This document shows positions 42,962-52,423 of a stretch of DNA of 64,000 bases, one piece after another (position 1 is the first letter of the stretch; every line of letters begins with the position of its first letter). Source of the stretch: Leptolyngbya sp. PCC 7375 (lineage in GTDB: Bacteria; Cyanobacteriota; Cyanobacteriia; Phormidesmidales; Phormidesmidaceae); contig NZ_JH993797.1 of NCBI RefSeq assembly GCF_000316115.1, positions 4,884,486 to 4,948,485 on the forward strand, in the 5' to 3' direction. The notes beneath the pieces are model-generated. The model had not been told where the DNA came from. It was given only the letters and a program-made list of their open reading frames with translations, and made no database searches. A program made the translations under genes and the position numbers.

Positions 42962-43009
42962 AATCAACGACCATCCCTAGCGCGTTATCCAAAGGATGGT
43001 CAGTTGATT
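42962..43009 (+). terminator. Hairpin downstream of ccmP
   Basis: AATCAACGACCATCC (42962-42976) pairs with GGATGGTCAGTTGATT (42994-43009) with one bulge. Just before it, AATCACAAAAAAGAA occurs twice in tandem. Confidence 0.55.
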
Positions 43010-43316
43010 AGCACTTTGCGTCCTGCCGCCAGAAAACCCGATATCACTTGATCAACGTCACTTGCTCAATGTTAGTGAAAGGGTCAGCTGCCAATGGCAA
43101 CGAAAACCTGAACCGGGGATGTTATTGGGTAGATGCTAGGGACAGATATGGCCCATAGACACGGAGGACGCAAATTGGCAGTTGACCGCCAGTGCATTTG
43201 CTATGTGGATATACGGTAAAGGTAAATAAGGTTATGCAGTTCATAACCAAAGTTATGAATTAAAGCGGCCTCATCACTCATCACCCCAAAATTGTCAGAT
43301 CTAAACCAAATACCCC
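43010..43316. other. Intergenic region without recognised features
   Basis: About 300 bp between the ccmP hairpin and the small minus-strand ORF. I see no gene, RNA or repeat. Confidence 0.4.
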
Positions 43317-43478
43317 TTAGTGCAGTTCCAATTCTTGAGCCATCAGCACGGGTACATTCCTATCAAAAAGAAACTCGCTATAGTCTGCTAAGTCATCGAT
43401 CCCCAGCATTGACAACACAATTTCTGCTGCTAACCACACAAAAAATTTACCGAAGACAAATCTCCATCGAATATCCAT
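43317..43478 (-). CDS. Small hypothetical membrane-associated protein (53 aa)
   Basis: ATG 43478 gives 53 residues: a basic N-terminus (MDIRWRFVFGKF), a hydrophobic helix (FVWLAAEIVLSMLGIDDL) and an acidic/polar tail (ADYSEFLFDRNVPVL). The pattern WLAAEI..LGIDDLADYSEF looks like a small cyanobacterial protein family, which I recall but cannot verify here. The overlapping plus-strand frame (43292-43561) has no such features. Confidence 0.4.
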   Translation of the reverse strand: MDIRWRFVFGKFFVWLAAEIVLSMLGIDDLADYSEFLFDRNVPVLMAQELELH

Positions 43479-43615
43479 GCAAGGCTTCCTCGATTGACAT
43501 GTGCATCGTAGAAAAGCTGCCAATCAGGAGCGCCATAACTGTCGTTATGAATTTAGTGTGATTAACGAAAACCAGACAGGCCCTAGCGTGATCCCCTTAT
43601 GATAGAGACGCCTAT

Positions 43616-44932
43616 GTGGTTGATGGTATTAACGTGCGTTCTAAAAGCCTGACAAAACGATGGTTTAAGCTGCTCATACTGGCCATAGCGGCACAGGTGC
43701 TATGTCTGTTGTTGTGGGGGATGACCTGGCCAAAACCACCCGCCACAGAACTTTCGTTTGTGGTTCCCCAAGATGAGGTGCAACCTTGGGAAACTGTCAT
43801 TACCGGCTTTGAAAAAAAACACCCCAATATTCGCATTCACCTGGTTACCGATTTAGAGATTGGTTACACCACGGACCAGCGCAAAGCCATCTACACAGCT
43901 GATTTTCAAGCCAGTGTCGCCCAATACGACCTGGTGTATATGGATATCGTCTGGCCACTACAGTTTGCGGAGCATTTACGGGATTTAACCCCCTATGTCC
44001 AGAAAGACCAACTAGATTTGTCAGATTTTTTAGCCAGTGAAGTGGCGGCGGGGCAACTAGATGACAGCCTGTATCGCTTACCCATGCGGGCAGATGTTGG
44101 GGTTTTGTACTATCGCCAAGATCTGCTCAAACAGGCAGGCATGACGTTGCCCCAAACTCTGGAGGAACTATCACAAGCTGTGGGCACGCTTAAATCCTCT
44201 ATCAATACTGGTTACCTGTGGCAGGGCAGTCGTTATGAAGGCTTAATCGCGAATTTTGCAGAGGTCATGGATGGTCTGGGGGCTCAATGGATTGAGCCAG
44301 AAACAGACAATGTCGGCTTAGATACGCCCCAAGCGATCGCATCGGCCAACCTATTAAAACAGCTGATTCAACAGAGGATCTCACCTGATGAGGTGATTAC
44401 TTACACCGAAAAGGATGGGCTCCAACGGTTCTTAGAGGGACAAACAGTATTTTTGAGGGGCTGGCCCTATTTTTGGGAAGAGATACAGCAGTCAGACCTG
44501 GCTGGGAAGGTGGCGATCGCCCTCCCCTTTTCTTTCAATAACACCCCTGGCATAGGTTGTCGTGGCGGCTGGGGGTTTGGCATTGCCCAAAATGCTTCCC
44601 ACCCTGAGGAAGCGTGGACAGCCATCAAGTACTTCACCAGTGCAGCCGCCCAAAAACAATTTGTTCTCGCCTCAGGCTTTTTGCCCAGTCGTGCCAGTCT
44701 ATTCCAAGACCCAGACATCATGGCGAAATACCCACAAATGCCCCAGCTACTGGACTACCTGGAAAATTCATCCACATTTCGTCCCTTTATCAAAGAATAC
44801 GGAGCCGCCTCAGAAATTTTGCAAACAGCCCTGGGCGATGTTTTGAGTGGTCAACAGTCCGCCGAAGTGGCTATGAAGTGGGCCCAAGCTGAGACGGAGA
44901 AATTGTTACGCCCGGTATCTCAGGGCGATTAA
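43616..44932 (+). CDS. ABC sugar-type extracellular substrate-binding protein (family 1)
   Basis: A 438-residue binding protein with an N-terminal membrane/signal segment (KLLILAIAAQVLCLLLWGMTW) lacking a lipobox Cys at the usual place. The mature part fits family 1 solute-binding proteins: WETVITGFEKKHPNIRIHLVTD, YDLVYMDIVWPLQFAEHL, LYRLPMRADVGVLYYRQDLLKQAGM and CRGGWGFGIAQNASHPEEAWTAIKYF. This class includes cyanobacterial GgtB-like proteins for glucosylglycerol, trehalose or sucrose; the substrate is not determined. GTG 43616 is the start given; no partner permeases are adjacent. Its 3' end overlaps the kinase gene by 62 bp, tail to tail. Confidence 0.8.
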   Translation: MVDGINVRSKSLTKRWFKLLILAIAAQVLCLLLWGMTWPKPPATELSFVVPQDEVQPWETVITGFEKKHPNIRIHLVTDLEIGYTTDQRKAIYTADFQASVAQYDLVYMDIVWPLQFAEHLRDLTPYVQKDQLDLSDFLASEVAAGQLDDSLYRLPMRADVGVLYYRQDLLKQAGMTLPQTLEELSQAVGTLKSSINTGYLWQGSRYEGLIANFAEVMDGLGAQWIEPETDNVGLDTPQAIASANLLKQLIQQRISPDEVITYTEKDGLQRFLEGQTVFLRGWPYFWEEIQQSDLAGKVAIALPFSFNNTPGIGCRGGWGFGIAQNASHPEEAWTAIKYFTSAAAQKQFVLASGFLPSRASLFQDPDIMAKYPQMPQLLDYLENSSTFRPFIKEYGAASEILQTALGDVLSGQQSAEVAMKWAQAETEKLLRPVSQGD

Positions 44933-45950
44933 AGGTTTGCTCAGTCATGCGCTGACGTGCAGACCACCACTGCCAACCCACAAACAGTTGCAATAGCAAC
45001 AGTCCTATATTGATGGCAATTAGCCAACGAATTTTGGTTTTCTCACTGTCACCCCTGCTTTGCTGAACTAGAGACGGATTATTCAGCCGCGCCAGGAGTA
45101 CCTCAGCGTTGAGGGGACGCTGCCCTGGGAAGGGGGCCATCATGTCATCCAGCAGTTGGACAAACCAGTCGTCTAGCTGAGCTGCCTGATCCAGCCAGGT
45201 GAGTCGCCCAGTGGTGTCATCTTCGGGTAAATCAATGGGATGTTGGCCAGTTAGCAGATATACAAAGGAGCGACCCAGGGCGTAAAAGTCAGACTGGGGC
45301 ACGGCACGGCCATTGATCTGCTCCAGGGGGGTATATCCCGGTGACACCACACTGGTGATATCTCGCTGACCGGCCACTTTAGCAAAGTAGGTGCTGGTCA
45401 TGGGGCGGACGGTGCCAAAGTCCACCAGGGCTAGCTGACCCGTGGGACGCAGCATAATGTTGGCTAGCTTAATATCCCGGTGAAAAAGTTCTTCCTTATG
45501 GAGCTGAGCCAGCAGATCCACCAGCTGTCTTATCCAATCTATGGCCTGAGCTTGATTGATCGGACCATGCTGCTGTAGCCACTTATCCAGGTTCACCCCC
45601 TGGATATTCTCCATCACCAAACAATACAGCTGTCGCCCTTCAATCTCTAACGAGAAATAGCCATCGGGGTCTACCTGAGGAATACCCGGATGCTTAAGGG
45701 TTTGCAATGTAGCAGCTTCGCGCTCAAACAGGGGCTGCAGAATTTTCTTTTTGAGCACCTTGAGCACTTTTGTCTGGCCCTGGTCATCAATTTCAAACAC
45801 CTCAGACGGTTCCCATTCATCTAACTCCCGCAGCGGTCGCAGCAGGCGATAACGACCTTCTATCAATAAAGGCGTTTGACAAGACTTACAGTGGGACAGC
45901 CCGTCGGGGTTATCGCGATGGCCACACCGAGGGTTAATGCAATAGCTCAT
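44871..45950 (-). CDS. Ser/Thr protein kinase with N-terminal zinc ribbon and C-terminal membrane anchor
   Basis: A 359-residue Hanks-type kinase. A four-cysteine zinc ribbon (Cys4, 9, 21, 24) precedes the kinase domain, with Lys64 (VLKVL), catalytic HRDIKLANIM (157-166) and DFG (178-180 region), and the activation-segment SPGYTPLEQ. A membrane segment near 308-330 (WLIAINIGLLLLQLFVGW) is followed by a short tail. This layout is common in cyanobacterial kinases of the Spk type. It is convergent with and overlaps the binding-protein gene. Confidence 0.88.
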   Translation of the reverse strand: MSYCINPRCGHRDNPDGLSHCKSCQTPLLIEGRYRLLRPLRELDEWEPSEVFEIDDQGQTKVLKVLKKKILQPLFEREAATLQTLKHPGIPQVDPDGYFSLEIEGRQLYCLVMENIQGVNLDKWLQQHGPINQAQAIDWIRQLVDLLAQLHKEELFHRDIKLANIMLRPTGQLALVDFGTVRPMTSTYFAKVAGQRDITSVVSPGYTPLEQINGRAVPQSDFYALGRSFVYLLTGQHPIDLPEDDTTGRLTWLDQAAQLDDWFVQLLDDMMAPFPGQRPLNAEVLLARLNNPSLVQQSRGDSEKTKIRWLIAINIGLLLLQLFVGWQWWSARQRMTEQTFNRPEIPGVTISPSQLGPTS

Positions 45951-45983
45951 GGGTGATTCAGGACGGTAATGTCCGATCGGGTC

Positions 45984-46112
45984 TTAGGGTAGCTGCTCAC
46001 GCACATATTCCATCACCACGGGAATCAGGGTAAAACCAGCGGGGCTTTTTTCAATCAGGGATTTACTCAGGAGAGCACTGATGGCAGCGAGCCCATCAGG
46101 ATGTTTGATGTC
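45984..46112 (-). pseudogene. Severed 3' end of the NB-ARC ATPase gene
   Basis: The minus strand from the target duplication reads DIKHPDGLAAISALLSKSLI then EKSPAGFTLIPVVMEYVREQ and LP-stop. Joined to the N-terminal part at 47438, with the IS and one duplication copy removed, the frame is continuous. No start of its own. Confidence 0.85.
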
Positions 46113-47427
46113 CTGACTGACTGACACATCTCAGATGCCCCCATTAATATCTCAAGTCCGACATCGTATTGACCGAATACGGGAAAACCAAATCAGGTCA
46201 TAGTAACGTTGCTCAGCCTTGTTGGACGCAAAACAAGGGTCTGGGTCTTTGGGCAATAAGGGGACTGGTTTCAGAAGAGTCCGACCTTTGTGAACGACTC
46301 CCTTGAGCCACCGTAAGCCAATTTTGAGATAGCTGAGCCCTCGTCTCCAATGGGTATCCACCTGTTGACGTAAGCCTTCACACTGCCCCGCCATGCCTTG
46401 AGTGGTGCCGTATAACAAGGCAATGGCGGCCACCAAATAGAGACGCTCTAGAGCTTGAGCGGATCGAATGCGAGAGTCTTCGAGTTCAAAGGCTCCTGAT
46501 TTGCTATCTAAAAACAACTCCTCAACCCGAAACCGCAAGGCATATTGCCACAACGTTTGTAGACTCGGTGATTCATCCGTAATCACCGCCCAGGATTCCT
46601 TCGTCCCTCGCACGGTTGCCAAGACTAAATTACATCGATGCTCACCATCTTGCCAGAGCCCCACGTTCTCATAGAGAGTGGCTTCTCCTTTGGGAGGCCA
46701 CAGCGCTTGTACTTCAATGGGATGACGGCATGGGCCGTGGAGATGAACATCACACGCAATGCGCAAACAATAGTGCCAACCACTCGCTTGCAACCAACTC
46801 ATGAGGTCATGGTTGGCAAACCCTCGGTCAGCTAACAACATCGTGTTGGGATGCCGACGCAACAGCCAACGGGCACGCCGTAACAAGGGTCGATATTCAT
46901 CGAACGCAACCATGGCACTTTCATGCTCTAATACCCGCCATAGAAGTGGTACCGCTCGTCCACAACACACAACCGACAGGTGAATCATACAATAGCGATT
47001 CCACAGCATGGTCGTATCCAATGCTAGATAGAGTCGATGAGCCCGCCAGTTGGTGAGCGCTAACAACACCAGCGGCAGATACAACCCCTTGACATCAATG
47101 AATCGGTTGATGAAAAAGCGATGCCACCGACGTTCAAAGCTCTGGGCCTGAGTCGCCCGACTGGGGACGTAGGGTTCCCAAGCGGGGAGGCTGAGTTGGC
47201 CACTACAGATCAGGGCACTGACCATCCAAGCCAGTGTTTTCAGATGCCGGAGGTCTTTGTAACGGCTATGTTGACGCAGGAAGGGCAACAATTGATCATA
47301 CAGTTGGGTAGAGGCTGACATGCATATCACGCTGATGGTTTGGTATCTTCAGCTTTGCATGCCCTCTGCCCATTTCCTTGTCGATCCTTATGGATTCTGG
47401 GTTACAGGATTTGTGTCAGGCAGTCAG
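46113..47427 (-). mobile_element. IS4-type insertion sequence with 16-bp terminal repeats and 10-bp target duplication
   Basis: CTGACTGACTGACACA (46113-46128) and, on the other strand, CTGACTGCCTGACACA (47412-47427) are terminal repeats with one mismatch. GTTTGATGTC flanks both ends (46103-46112 and 47428-47437) as a perfect 10-bp target duplication. The 1315-bp element holds one full transposase gene and is probably intact. Confidence 0.88.
46152..47321 (-). CDS. IS4-family transposase
   Basis: A 389-residue DDE transposase from ATG 47321 (MSASTQLYDQLLPFL). Catalytic motifs: LALDTTMLW (first Asp), MLLADRGFAN (second Asp) and RFRVEELFLDSKSGAFELEDSR (the YREK-type Glu region of IS4). No disruption is visible. 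The frame also opens at GTG 47330, three codons upstream. Confidence 0.88.
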   Translation of the reverse strand: MSASTQLYDQLLPFLRQHSRYKDLRHLKTLAWMVSALICSGQLSLPAWEPYVPSRATQAQSFERRWHRFFINRFIDVKGLYLPLVLLALTNWRAHRLYLALDTTMLWNRYCMIHLSVVCCGRAVPLLWRVLEHESAMVAFDEYRPLLRRARWLLRRHPNTMLLADRGFANHDLMSWLQASGWHYCLRIACDVHLHGPCRHPIEVQALWPPKGEATLYENVGLWQDGEHRCNLVLATVRGTKESWAVITDESPSLQTLWQYALRFRVEELFLDSKSGAFELEDSRIRSAQALERLYLVAAIALLYGTTQGMAGQCEGLRQQVDTHWRRGLSYLKIGLRWLKGVVHKGRTLLKPVPLLPKDPDPCFASNKAEQRYYDLIWFSRIRSIRCRT

Positions 47428-47437
47428 GTTTGATGTC

Positions 47438-48619
47438 TTCAATGGACATGGGCTCTGCCTTTTCGGCTAGCTGGCCCAGAATAGCCTGTTCTGCTTCGGA
47501 CAGACGCTCATACTGCTGATCGATGAGATATTTAATATCGCCAAACATGGTTCTGCCATGTCTGCGGAAGCGATCCACATCGCCATCAAACAACTCCTGA
47601 ATCGTCATGGCGACAATTCTCAGCATCAGTGGATTCCCCCGATACTGGTTGATCAGGCCTTTCCAATGGGGTTTGCCTGAGGCGGGTAACCGTTCTGCAG
47701 TTAAGAGCTGCGCCCCATCATCGTACTTTAGCCCCCCTAATTCTAAATAACGAACAGGACTATTGGCAGCCCTCGACCCGGCAAGTTCGCGGTTACGTTC
47801 ACGACTGGTGACCACGATACAGCTCTGGTGAGGCTGTTCGCCCAGACGCTTTAATAGCTCGCGATAGTTGCTGTAGTCTGGCGCATACTCGCTGACAAGA
47901 CTGCCGCTGCTGAGAATACTTTCTAAGTTATCGAGTACCACCAGACAACGGTGCTGTTGCAGGTAAACCATTAGAGCGCTGAGCTGGTCATACCATTCAT
48001 CTGAATGGGGAATCACATCGTCTGGTAATTCATTCAGCCACTGACCTAGAACATTATCGAGGGTAGGGCGGTGACGCAGGGATTGCCAAATAACCCCATC
48101 AAACTGAGTTTGCACTGCCTTGGCCAGGGTAATGGCGAGGGATGTTTTGCCCATACCCACAGGACCAATAATGGATACAAATCGACAGGCCGATGTGCCT
48201 AACATCCATTGTTGCAGCTGATCTAGCTCTACCTGACGGCCATAGAGTACTGGGACATCTGGCATTTGGTCCCAGTTAATGGCCACTTGGGTGGTGCGGT
48301 AACCTGCTGCTTCGAGCCAATGGGCAACGTCACGCCAGCTTTCTAGGGCGTTGCGATCGCGACCCGTCAGTTGCTCCACATAACGATACAGCCCCTGGCT
48401 CAAGGCTACTTCCACTGTACGCGCTTCAATCCCCTCATGGTCAGAGATTTCCGCTGGACTATACCTCAGCAGTAGGCCCCGCAGTCGCGTTTTCTCTAAA
48501 TCCGTCAGCCCGTAGCGCTTATGGGGCATTAGTTCTGACTTAGCTTTCGCCAAATCCCCATAAAGCTGATCTAGATTCCACTGTGCCGCCGCTTGGGCAA
48601 AAAGCTGTTCTGTAGCCAT
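47438..48619 (-). pseudogene. STAND/NB-ARC ATPase truncated by IS insertion
   Basis: An NLR-like STAND NTPase. Residues 1-110 form a helical, possibly DNA- or protein-binding N-terminal region (LRGLLLRYSPAEISDHEGIEARTVEVALSQGLYRYVEQL). The NB-ARC core has the P-loop IIGPVGMGKTSLAITLA, Walker B CLVVLDNLE, sensor VVTSRER and GNPLMLRIVA. The IS adds eight foreign residues and a stop (47402-47404), removing the last 39 native residues found at 45984-46112. No WD40/TPR sensor repeats are present even in the rebuilt 436-residue protein. The core fold is intact, so some activity could persist. Confidence 0.82.
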
Positions 48620-48668
48620 CGATAGGACAACGAACTATGAATGATATTACCCGATCGTCTTTAGCAAT

Positions 48669-49088
48669 ATGCACCTATATACCATCAGCCCCAGCATTCA
48701 GGTTGAAAACCCTTTGACAGGCTCAGGGCAAGACCTACTCCCCGCGTTAAATATCCCACAGGCCCAGACAGATTATTGGAGCGTCAAGCAGTCATCTTGG
48801 GCTCCATTATTTAGCTGGGCAGTGTCAGCAATCTTTGTGCTCGGTGTTTTTGGCAGCATTGTAGCGATTAGAAAACGTTGTCCCAATTGTGGCCAGATGA
48901 CTCTGAGACGGACTCATCGAGTTGTGAAGAAAACTCAACAGCTACGGATGAATTCTCAACAAGCAGAGCGTTATAACCGGCTTCAGATATATTCTCTAGA
49001 AGTTGTTAAAAAACTATTTCATGATTTGAACTTAACCTTTATAATAGCCCCCACCGTAACCCTCACTTCACCAGAATCTTTGCGATGA
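48669..49088 (+). CDS. Hypothetical protein with membrane segment and CxxC, possibly a decayed TPM-type protein
   Basis: A 139-residue frame with a membrane segment (LFSWAVSAIFVLGVFGSIVAI) followed at once by RKRCPNCGQMTLRRTHRVVKKT. That junction resembles the tail of TPM-domain proteins, where a second CxxC follows; here it is missing and the remaining 45 residues look unrelated. It may be a remnant with a shifted frame. It is divergent from the NB-ARC gene. Confidence 0.35.
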   Translation: MHLYTISPSIQVENPLTGSGQDLLPALNIPQAQTDYWSVKQSSWAPLFSWAVSAIFVLGVFGSIVAIRKRCPNCGQMTLRRTHRVVKKTQQLRMNSQQAERYNRLQIYSLEVVKKLFHDLNLTFIIAPTVTLTSPESLR

Positions 49089-49159
49089 GAGATGACCCTG
49101 TCGGGGTGTGTGTGGGAGTTTAGGCCCCTACGATCAAAAAACTGTTTCTTAACGGCTCC

Positions 49160-50722
49160 TTAGCTGTCATACTCTTGCGATGGTTGAACTATGTCAGATG
49201 ACTCTTCACCGTCTTCTACCCAGGGCATATCTACAGAAAACGTTGTGCCAACGCCCACCTGACTTTCCACTTCAATTTTGCCACCATGGAGTTCTAAACA
49301 CTTTTTGACAACGGCTAGTCCTAAGCCAGTGCCAGACAATGATTTTACGTTTTGGCCTCGATGGAAAGAGTCAAACAGGTGTTGCTGATCGGCGGCTGGC
49401 ACGCCGATACCTTGATCGCTGACTTGAAATCGGGTGCGACCTTGTTCGCTCCAAATATTGAGTTGAATTTCACTTTCTGGGGGTGAATATTTGATGGCAT
49501 TGGTCAATAGGCTCATTAACATAGCGCGTAATAATCTCTCATCTAGAAAGGCTTCGTCATAGGTCCCTTTTTGCTGTACTAAAATATGGTGCTGCGACTG
49601 GGTATTAAATTTGACTTCTTCTACCAGGTGTTCGCAAAAAGATTGTAAATCAATCGTTTGAGGGTTAAATTCTAGCTTGCCTGCTTCAGCTCGGGTCAGT
49701 AGTAAAATATCTGACAACAGCTGTGCCATGGTTTTTGCGGCAGATTGAATGCGTCTGAGATTACGGGAACGTTTCTCTTCAGACCAGGCTACATTGCGGT
49801 TATCTAACAATTGTGCAGAGACCAAAATAGCACTCAAGGGAGTTCTCAGCTCATGGGAGGCCAGGGAGAAGAAATTAAGTTTTAGGTCGGTTAATTCCTT
49901 GGCTTGTTCAATCTCTTTATAGGTGGTTTCGATTTCTTGGCGACGGTTAAGCTCAGTGGTTAAAATCTCTTCTGTATTTTGTAAGGCATTTGTTTTAGCT
50001 TGAAGCTTATGGGTGAGCGTCTCTGTTTCTTGTTGCTGTGTTAACAGGGTTTGCTGATGCTGCTTTAGAGTTTGCATTAGCCAGCCGTACAAAATGCTCA
50101 AGAGAATCACGCCAAAGCCAGCTACCAACCCTGTCAACCAAAGATCATTATTGATGCTGACGCTGGTGTCTGCCATTTCCCACTGTAGTGCGGCGCTGCC
50201 CTCGTCTAACAATGCTTGCATCGCCAGATGGGCATCAACGCGAACTTCACTGCTTTGCTGGGCAATGTCTAGTTGCGCGGTTAGGTCCAGTTGTCCATTG
50301 TTGTACTGCTCAATGCCATCTTCTAAAATTTGAATATGGGTTTCAGTGGCAACCCGTAACCGTTCTAAGGCTTCTCGATACACTAAATCTTCTTCAAATG
50401 CGGCCTCTTCGTCTTCTAAATTTTTATGCTCTGCGTCCAGCTCTTCAACATAGCTATTAATCAGTTCCAGCTTTGTCTGATAGCGTTCTAAGGCTTCTTC
50501 CTCGTCTGTATTAAGATAAGAACGATGACTGGCTTCTGCTTCTGCGATCGCAACTAACAAGCCATTCAAATAGGCATATTCATTCCTCTCCACCTCTACC
50601 CAGTCAGATGGATTAACTCGACCGACAATTGCATTACGCGCCAGCAGGGCAGTCCCTAGTAGCGTTGCGATCGCAACACCAAATCCTACTGTTAGCCATT
50701 GCTGAGTGCGAGAACGATTCAT
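49160..50722 (-). CDS. CHASE3-type sensor histidine kinase
   Basis: A 520-residue membrane kinase. Two membrane segments (about 13-30 and 196-216) flank a periplasmic helical CHASE3-like sensor (AYLNGLLVAIAEAEASHRSYLNTDEEEALERYQ). A cytoplasmic coiled coil leads to the HisKA domain with phospho-accepting His290 in SHELRTPLSAIL, and a HATPase with N-box LLTNAIKYSPP, DQGIGVP and GTGLGLAVVKKCLELHGG. It is divergent from the OmpR-type regulator at 50931, its probable partner. Confidence 0.9.
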   Translation of the reverse strand: MNRSRTQQWLTVGFGVAIATLLGTALLARNAIVGRVNPSDWVEVERNEYAYLNGLLVAIAEAEASHRSYLNTDEEEALERYQTKLELINSYVEELDAEHKNLEDEEAAFEEDLVYREALERLRVATETHIQILEDGIEQYNNGQLDLTAQLDIAQQSSEVRVDAHLAMQALLDEGSAALQWEMADTSVSINNDLWLTGLVAGFGVILLSILYGWLMQTLKQHQQTLLTQQQETETLTHKLQAKTNALQNTEEILTTELNRRQEIETTYKEIEQAKELTDLKLNFFSLASHELRTPLSAILVSAQLLDNRNVAWSEEKRSRNLRRIQSAAKTMAQLLSDILLLTRAEAGKLEFNPQTIDLQSFCEHLVEEVKFNTQSQHHILVQQKGTYDEAFLDERLLRAMLMSLLTNAIKYSPPESEIQLNIWSEQGRTRFQVSDQGIGVPAADQQHLFDSFHRGQNVKSLSGTGLGLAVVKKCLELHGGKIEVESQVGVGTTFSVDMPWVEDGEESSDIVQPSQEYDS

Positions 50723-50930
50723 CGGACAGAAGGGGGCAGGCCCCTACCTTGAAACTTAAGCTTGCAGGATCCACCATAATCTAGACAGCGCGATTTAACC
50801 GTCGTTATAGTCAGAGTAAGGGTCGTTGTTGATTGAGGACATCCCGTCGGAGCTGTGATGACTCTGTACCTCACAGCTTATTCGTACCGAGGATCAGCAA
50901 CGCCGAGTAATTCACTGGCAACATTTTCCC

Positions 50931-51608
50931 ATGCGCATTCTCTTAGTCGAAGATGACCTACAGCTAGGTGAGGGATTGAATGAAGCACTCACCGATGAAG
51001 GTTACGTAGTGGACTGGGTAACGGACGGAGAAATGGGTTGGATTCAGGCAACTGACTTAACCTATGACTTGATGGTACTGGATGTCATGCTACCCAAAAT
51101 CAACGGCATTCACTTATGTCGACGGCTACGAGAAACGGGCAGACGTTTGCCAATCCTGATGTTGACCGCTCGTGATACCAATACTGATAAAGTTGCTGGC
51201 TTAGATGCCGGGGCAGATGACTATGTGGTTAAACCCTTTGATTTACTGGAGTTGTTGGCCCGATTACGGGCGTTACTGCGTCGTGGCACTTTGAATGACA
51301 CTGGCACAATGCTGGTGTGGGGACAGGCCCAGCTCGACTCAGTCACCCATGAAGTGTTCTACGATGGCGCTCCTCTGCAACTAACGCCCAAAGAATTCAG
51401 TCTCCTGGAACTATTTCTACGCAGTGGCCGACGAGTATTAAGTCGATCCGTCTTGATCGATCAGTGCTGGGCAACCAGTGCACTGCCTGACGAAGAAACC
51501 GTCAAATCACATCTGAAAAGCCTACGCCAAAAGTTGAAAAAGGCCGGTGCTCCCGCAGATTTCATTGAAACCGTGCATGGAGTGGGCTATCGATTAAAGC
51601 AATCATAG
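50931..51608 (+). CDS. OmpR-family response regulator
   Basis: A 225-residue regulator. The receiver has acidic Asp8/Asp9, phospho-acceptor Asp51 (LMVLDVMLP), Thr79 (MLTARD) and Lys101 (VVKPFD). The winged-helix output domain reads LTPKEFSLLELFLRSGRRVLSRSVL and ETVKSHLKSLRQKLKKAG. It resembles RppA/ManR-type cyanobacterial regulators. It shares a 208-bp divergent promoter region with the histidine kinase and precedes a secreted Spy-like protein that may be its target. Confidence 0.9.
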   Translation: MRILLVEDDLQLGEGLNEALTDEGYVVDWVTDGEMGWIQATDLTYDLMVLDVMLPKINGIHLCRRLRETGRRLPILMLTARDTNTDKVAGLDAGADDYVVKPFDLLELLARLRALLRRGTLNDTGTMLVWGQAQLDSVTHEVFYDGAPLQLTPKEFSLLELFLRSGRRVLSRSVLIDQCWATSALPDEETVKSHLKSLRQKLKKAGAPADFIETVHGVGYRLKQS

Positions 51609-51717
51609 GGGTTACAGCCACTAACCGATTTCTACCCGAATTATTCCCTAGATTCTTCCAAACTGTTTTTTAGAGTGGGTGACGTAGCCTCAAGGAAATC
51701 TTAATTTCCAAAAGATT

Positions 51718-52362
51718 ATGAAACTTAAAACTTTGTCTGTTTTGCTAGGCGCACTCTCACTTGTTGCAATGCCTTTAGTTCGTCAAGTGCAAGCTGAGGA
51801 ATTGGTCTGTCCAGACGAGTTCGAGGGGATTGAACTGAGCGAGGACCAACAGGTGCAATTGCTAGCATTAGAAGAGCAGTTGGACGATAGAATTGAGTCC
51901 ATTATGCCTGCCACGCCTGAGTCAGAGGCGCAATTAGAACAACTGGAACAAACTTTCGAACAGCAAGTCTCATCAATGTTGTCACCTGAACAGGAACAGC
52001 AAATGGGTCAGCTCAATGCCTGGGTTGACGAAAGCGTGGCTAGCGTGGCTCCTGAGCTAGAAGTAGAAGAGGACCCTGCCCTCTCAGCAGACCAGGAGGC
52101 AGCATTAGACATGATCGCAGAAGAATACGATCGCAACTTTCAGAGCATTTTGACACCTGAGCAACAGCAGCAGGTTGAAGTACTTGAAGAACAGCTAGAT
52201 GCCGAAGTAGACGCTACCATGCCAGAGCCCAGTGCTGAGCAAGCAGCCAATATTGAAGCCGCAGAAGCAGACTATGAACAGGCTGTGCTTCAGGTTCTTA
52301 CCCCAGAACAGTTACAGCAAATCGAAACCAATCTGGCCGCCTGTGCCGTAAACGAGTTCTAA
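51718..52362 (+). CDS. Secreted Spy/CpxP-like repeat protein
   Basis: A 214-residue protein with a signal peptide (MKLKTLSVLLGALSLVAMPLVRQVQA, cleavage before EEL). The mature, very acidic protein has repeats built on LTPEQQQQ/LSPEQEQQ motifs and a recurring segment QLDDRIESIMPATPE / QLDAEVDATMPEPSA. This is the LTxxQ pattern of Spy/CpxP periplasmic chaperones, where expression is usually under a stress two-component system; one such system lies directly upstream. The two cysteines near each end (VCPDEF, AACAVN) may form a disulfide. Confidence 0.7.
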   Translation: MKLKTLSVLLGALSLVAMPLVRQVQAEELVCPDEFEGIELSEDQQVQLLALEEQLDDRIESIMPATPESEAQLEQLEQTFEQQVSSMLSPEQEQQMGQLNAWVDESVASVAPELEVEEDPALSADQEAALDMIAEEYDRNFQSILTPEQQQQVEVLEEQLDAEVDATMPEPSAEQAANIEAAEADYEQAVLQVLTPEQLQQIETNLAACAVNEF

Positions 52363-52423
52363 ACCACTCGTACACCGATCTTCTAGGCAATCCTGACTGA
52401 TAGCGCTCGGTATCGCAGGGCAT

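Noticed and set aside
43292..43561. 89-residue plus-strand frame opposite the small 53-residue gene
   Set aside because: Low-complexity Ser/Thr-rich translation without domain-like features; the minus frame fits a membrane-protein pattern better.
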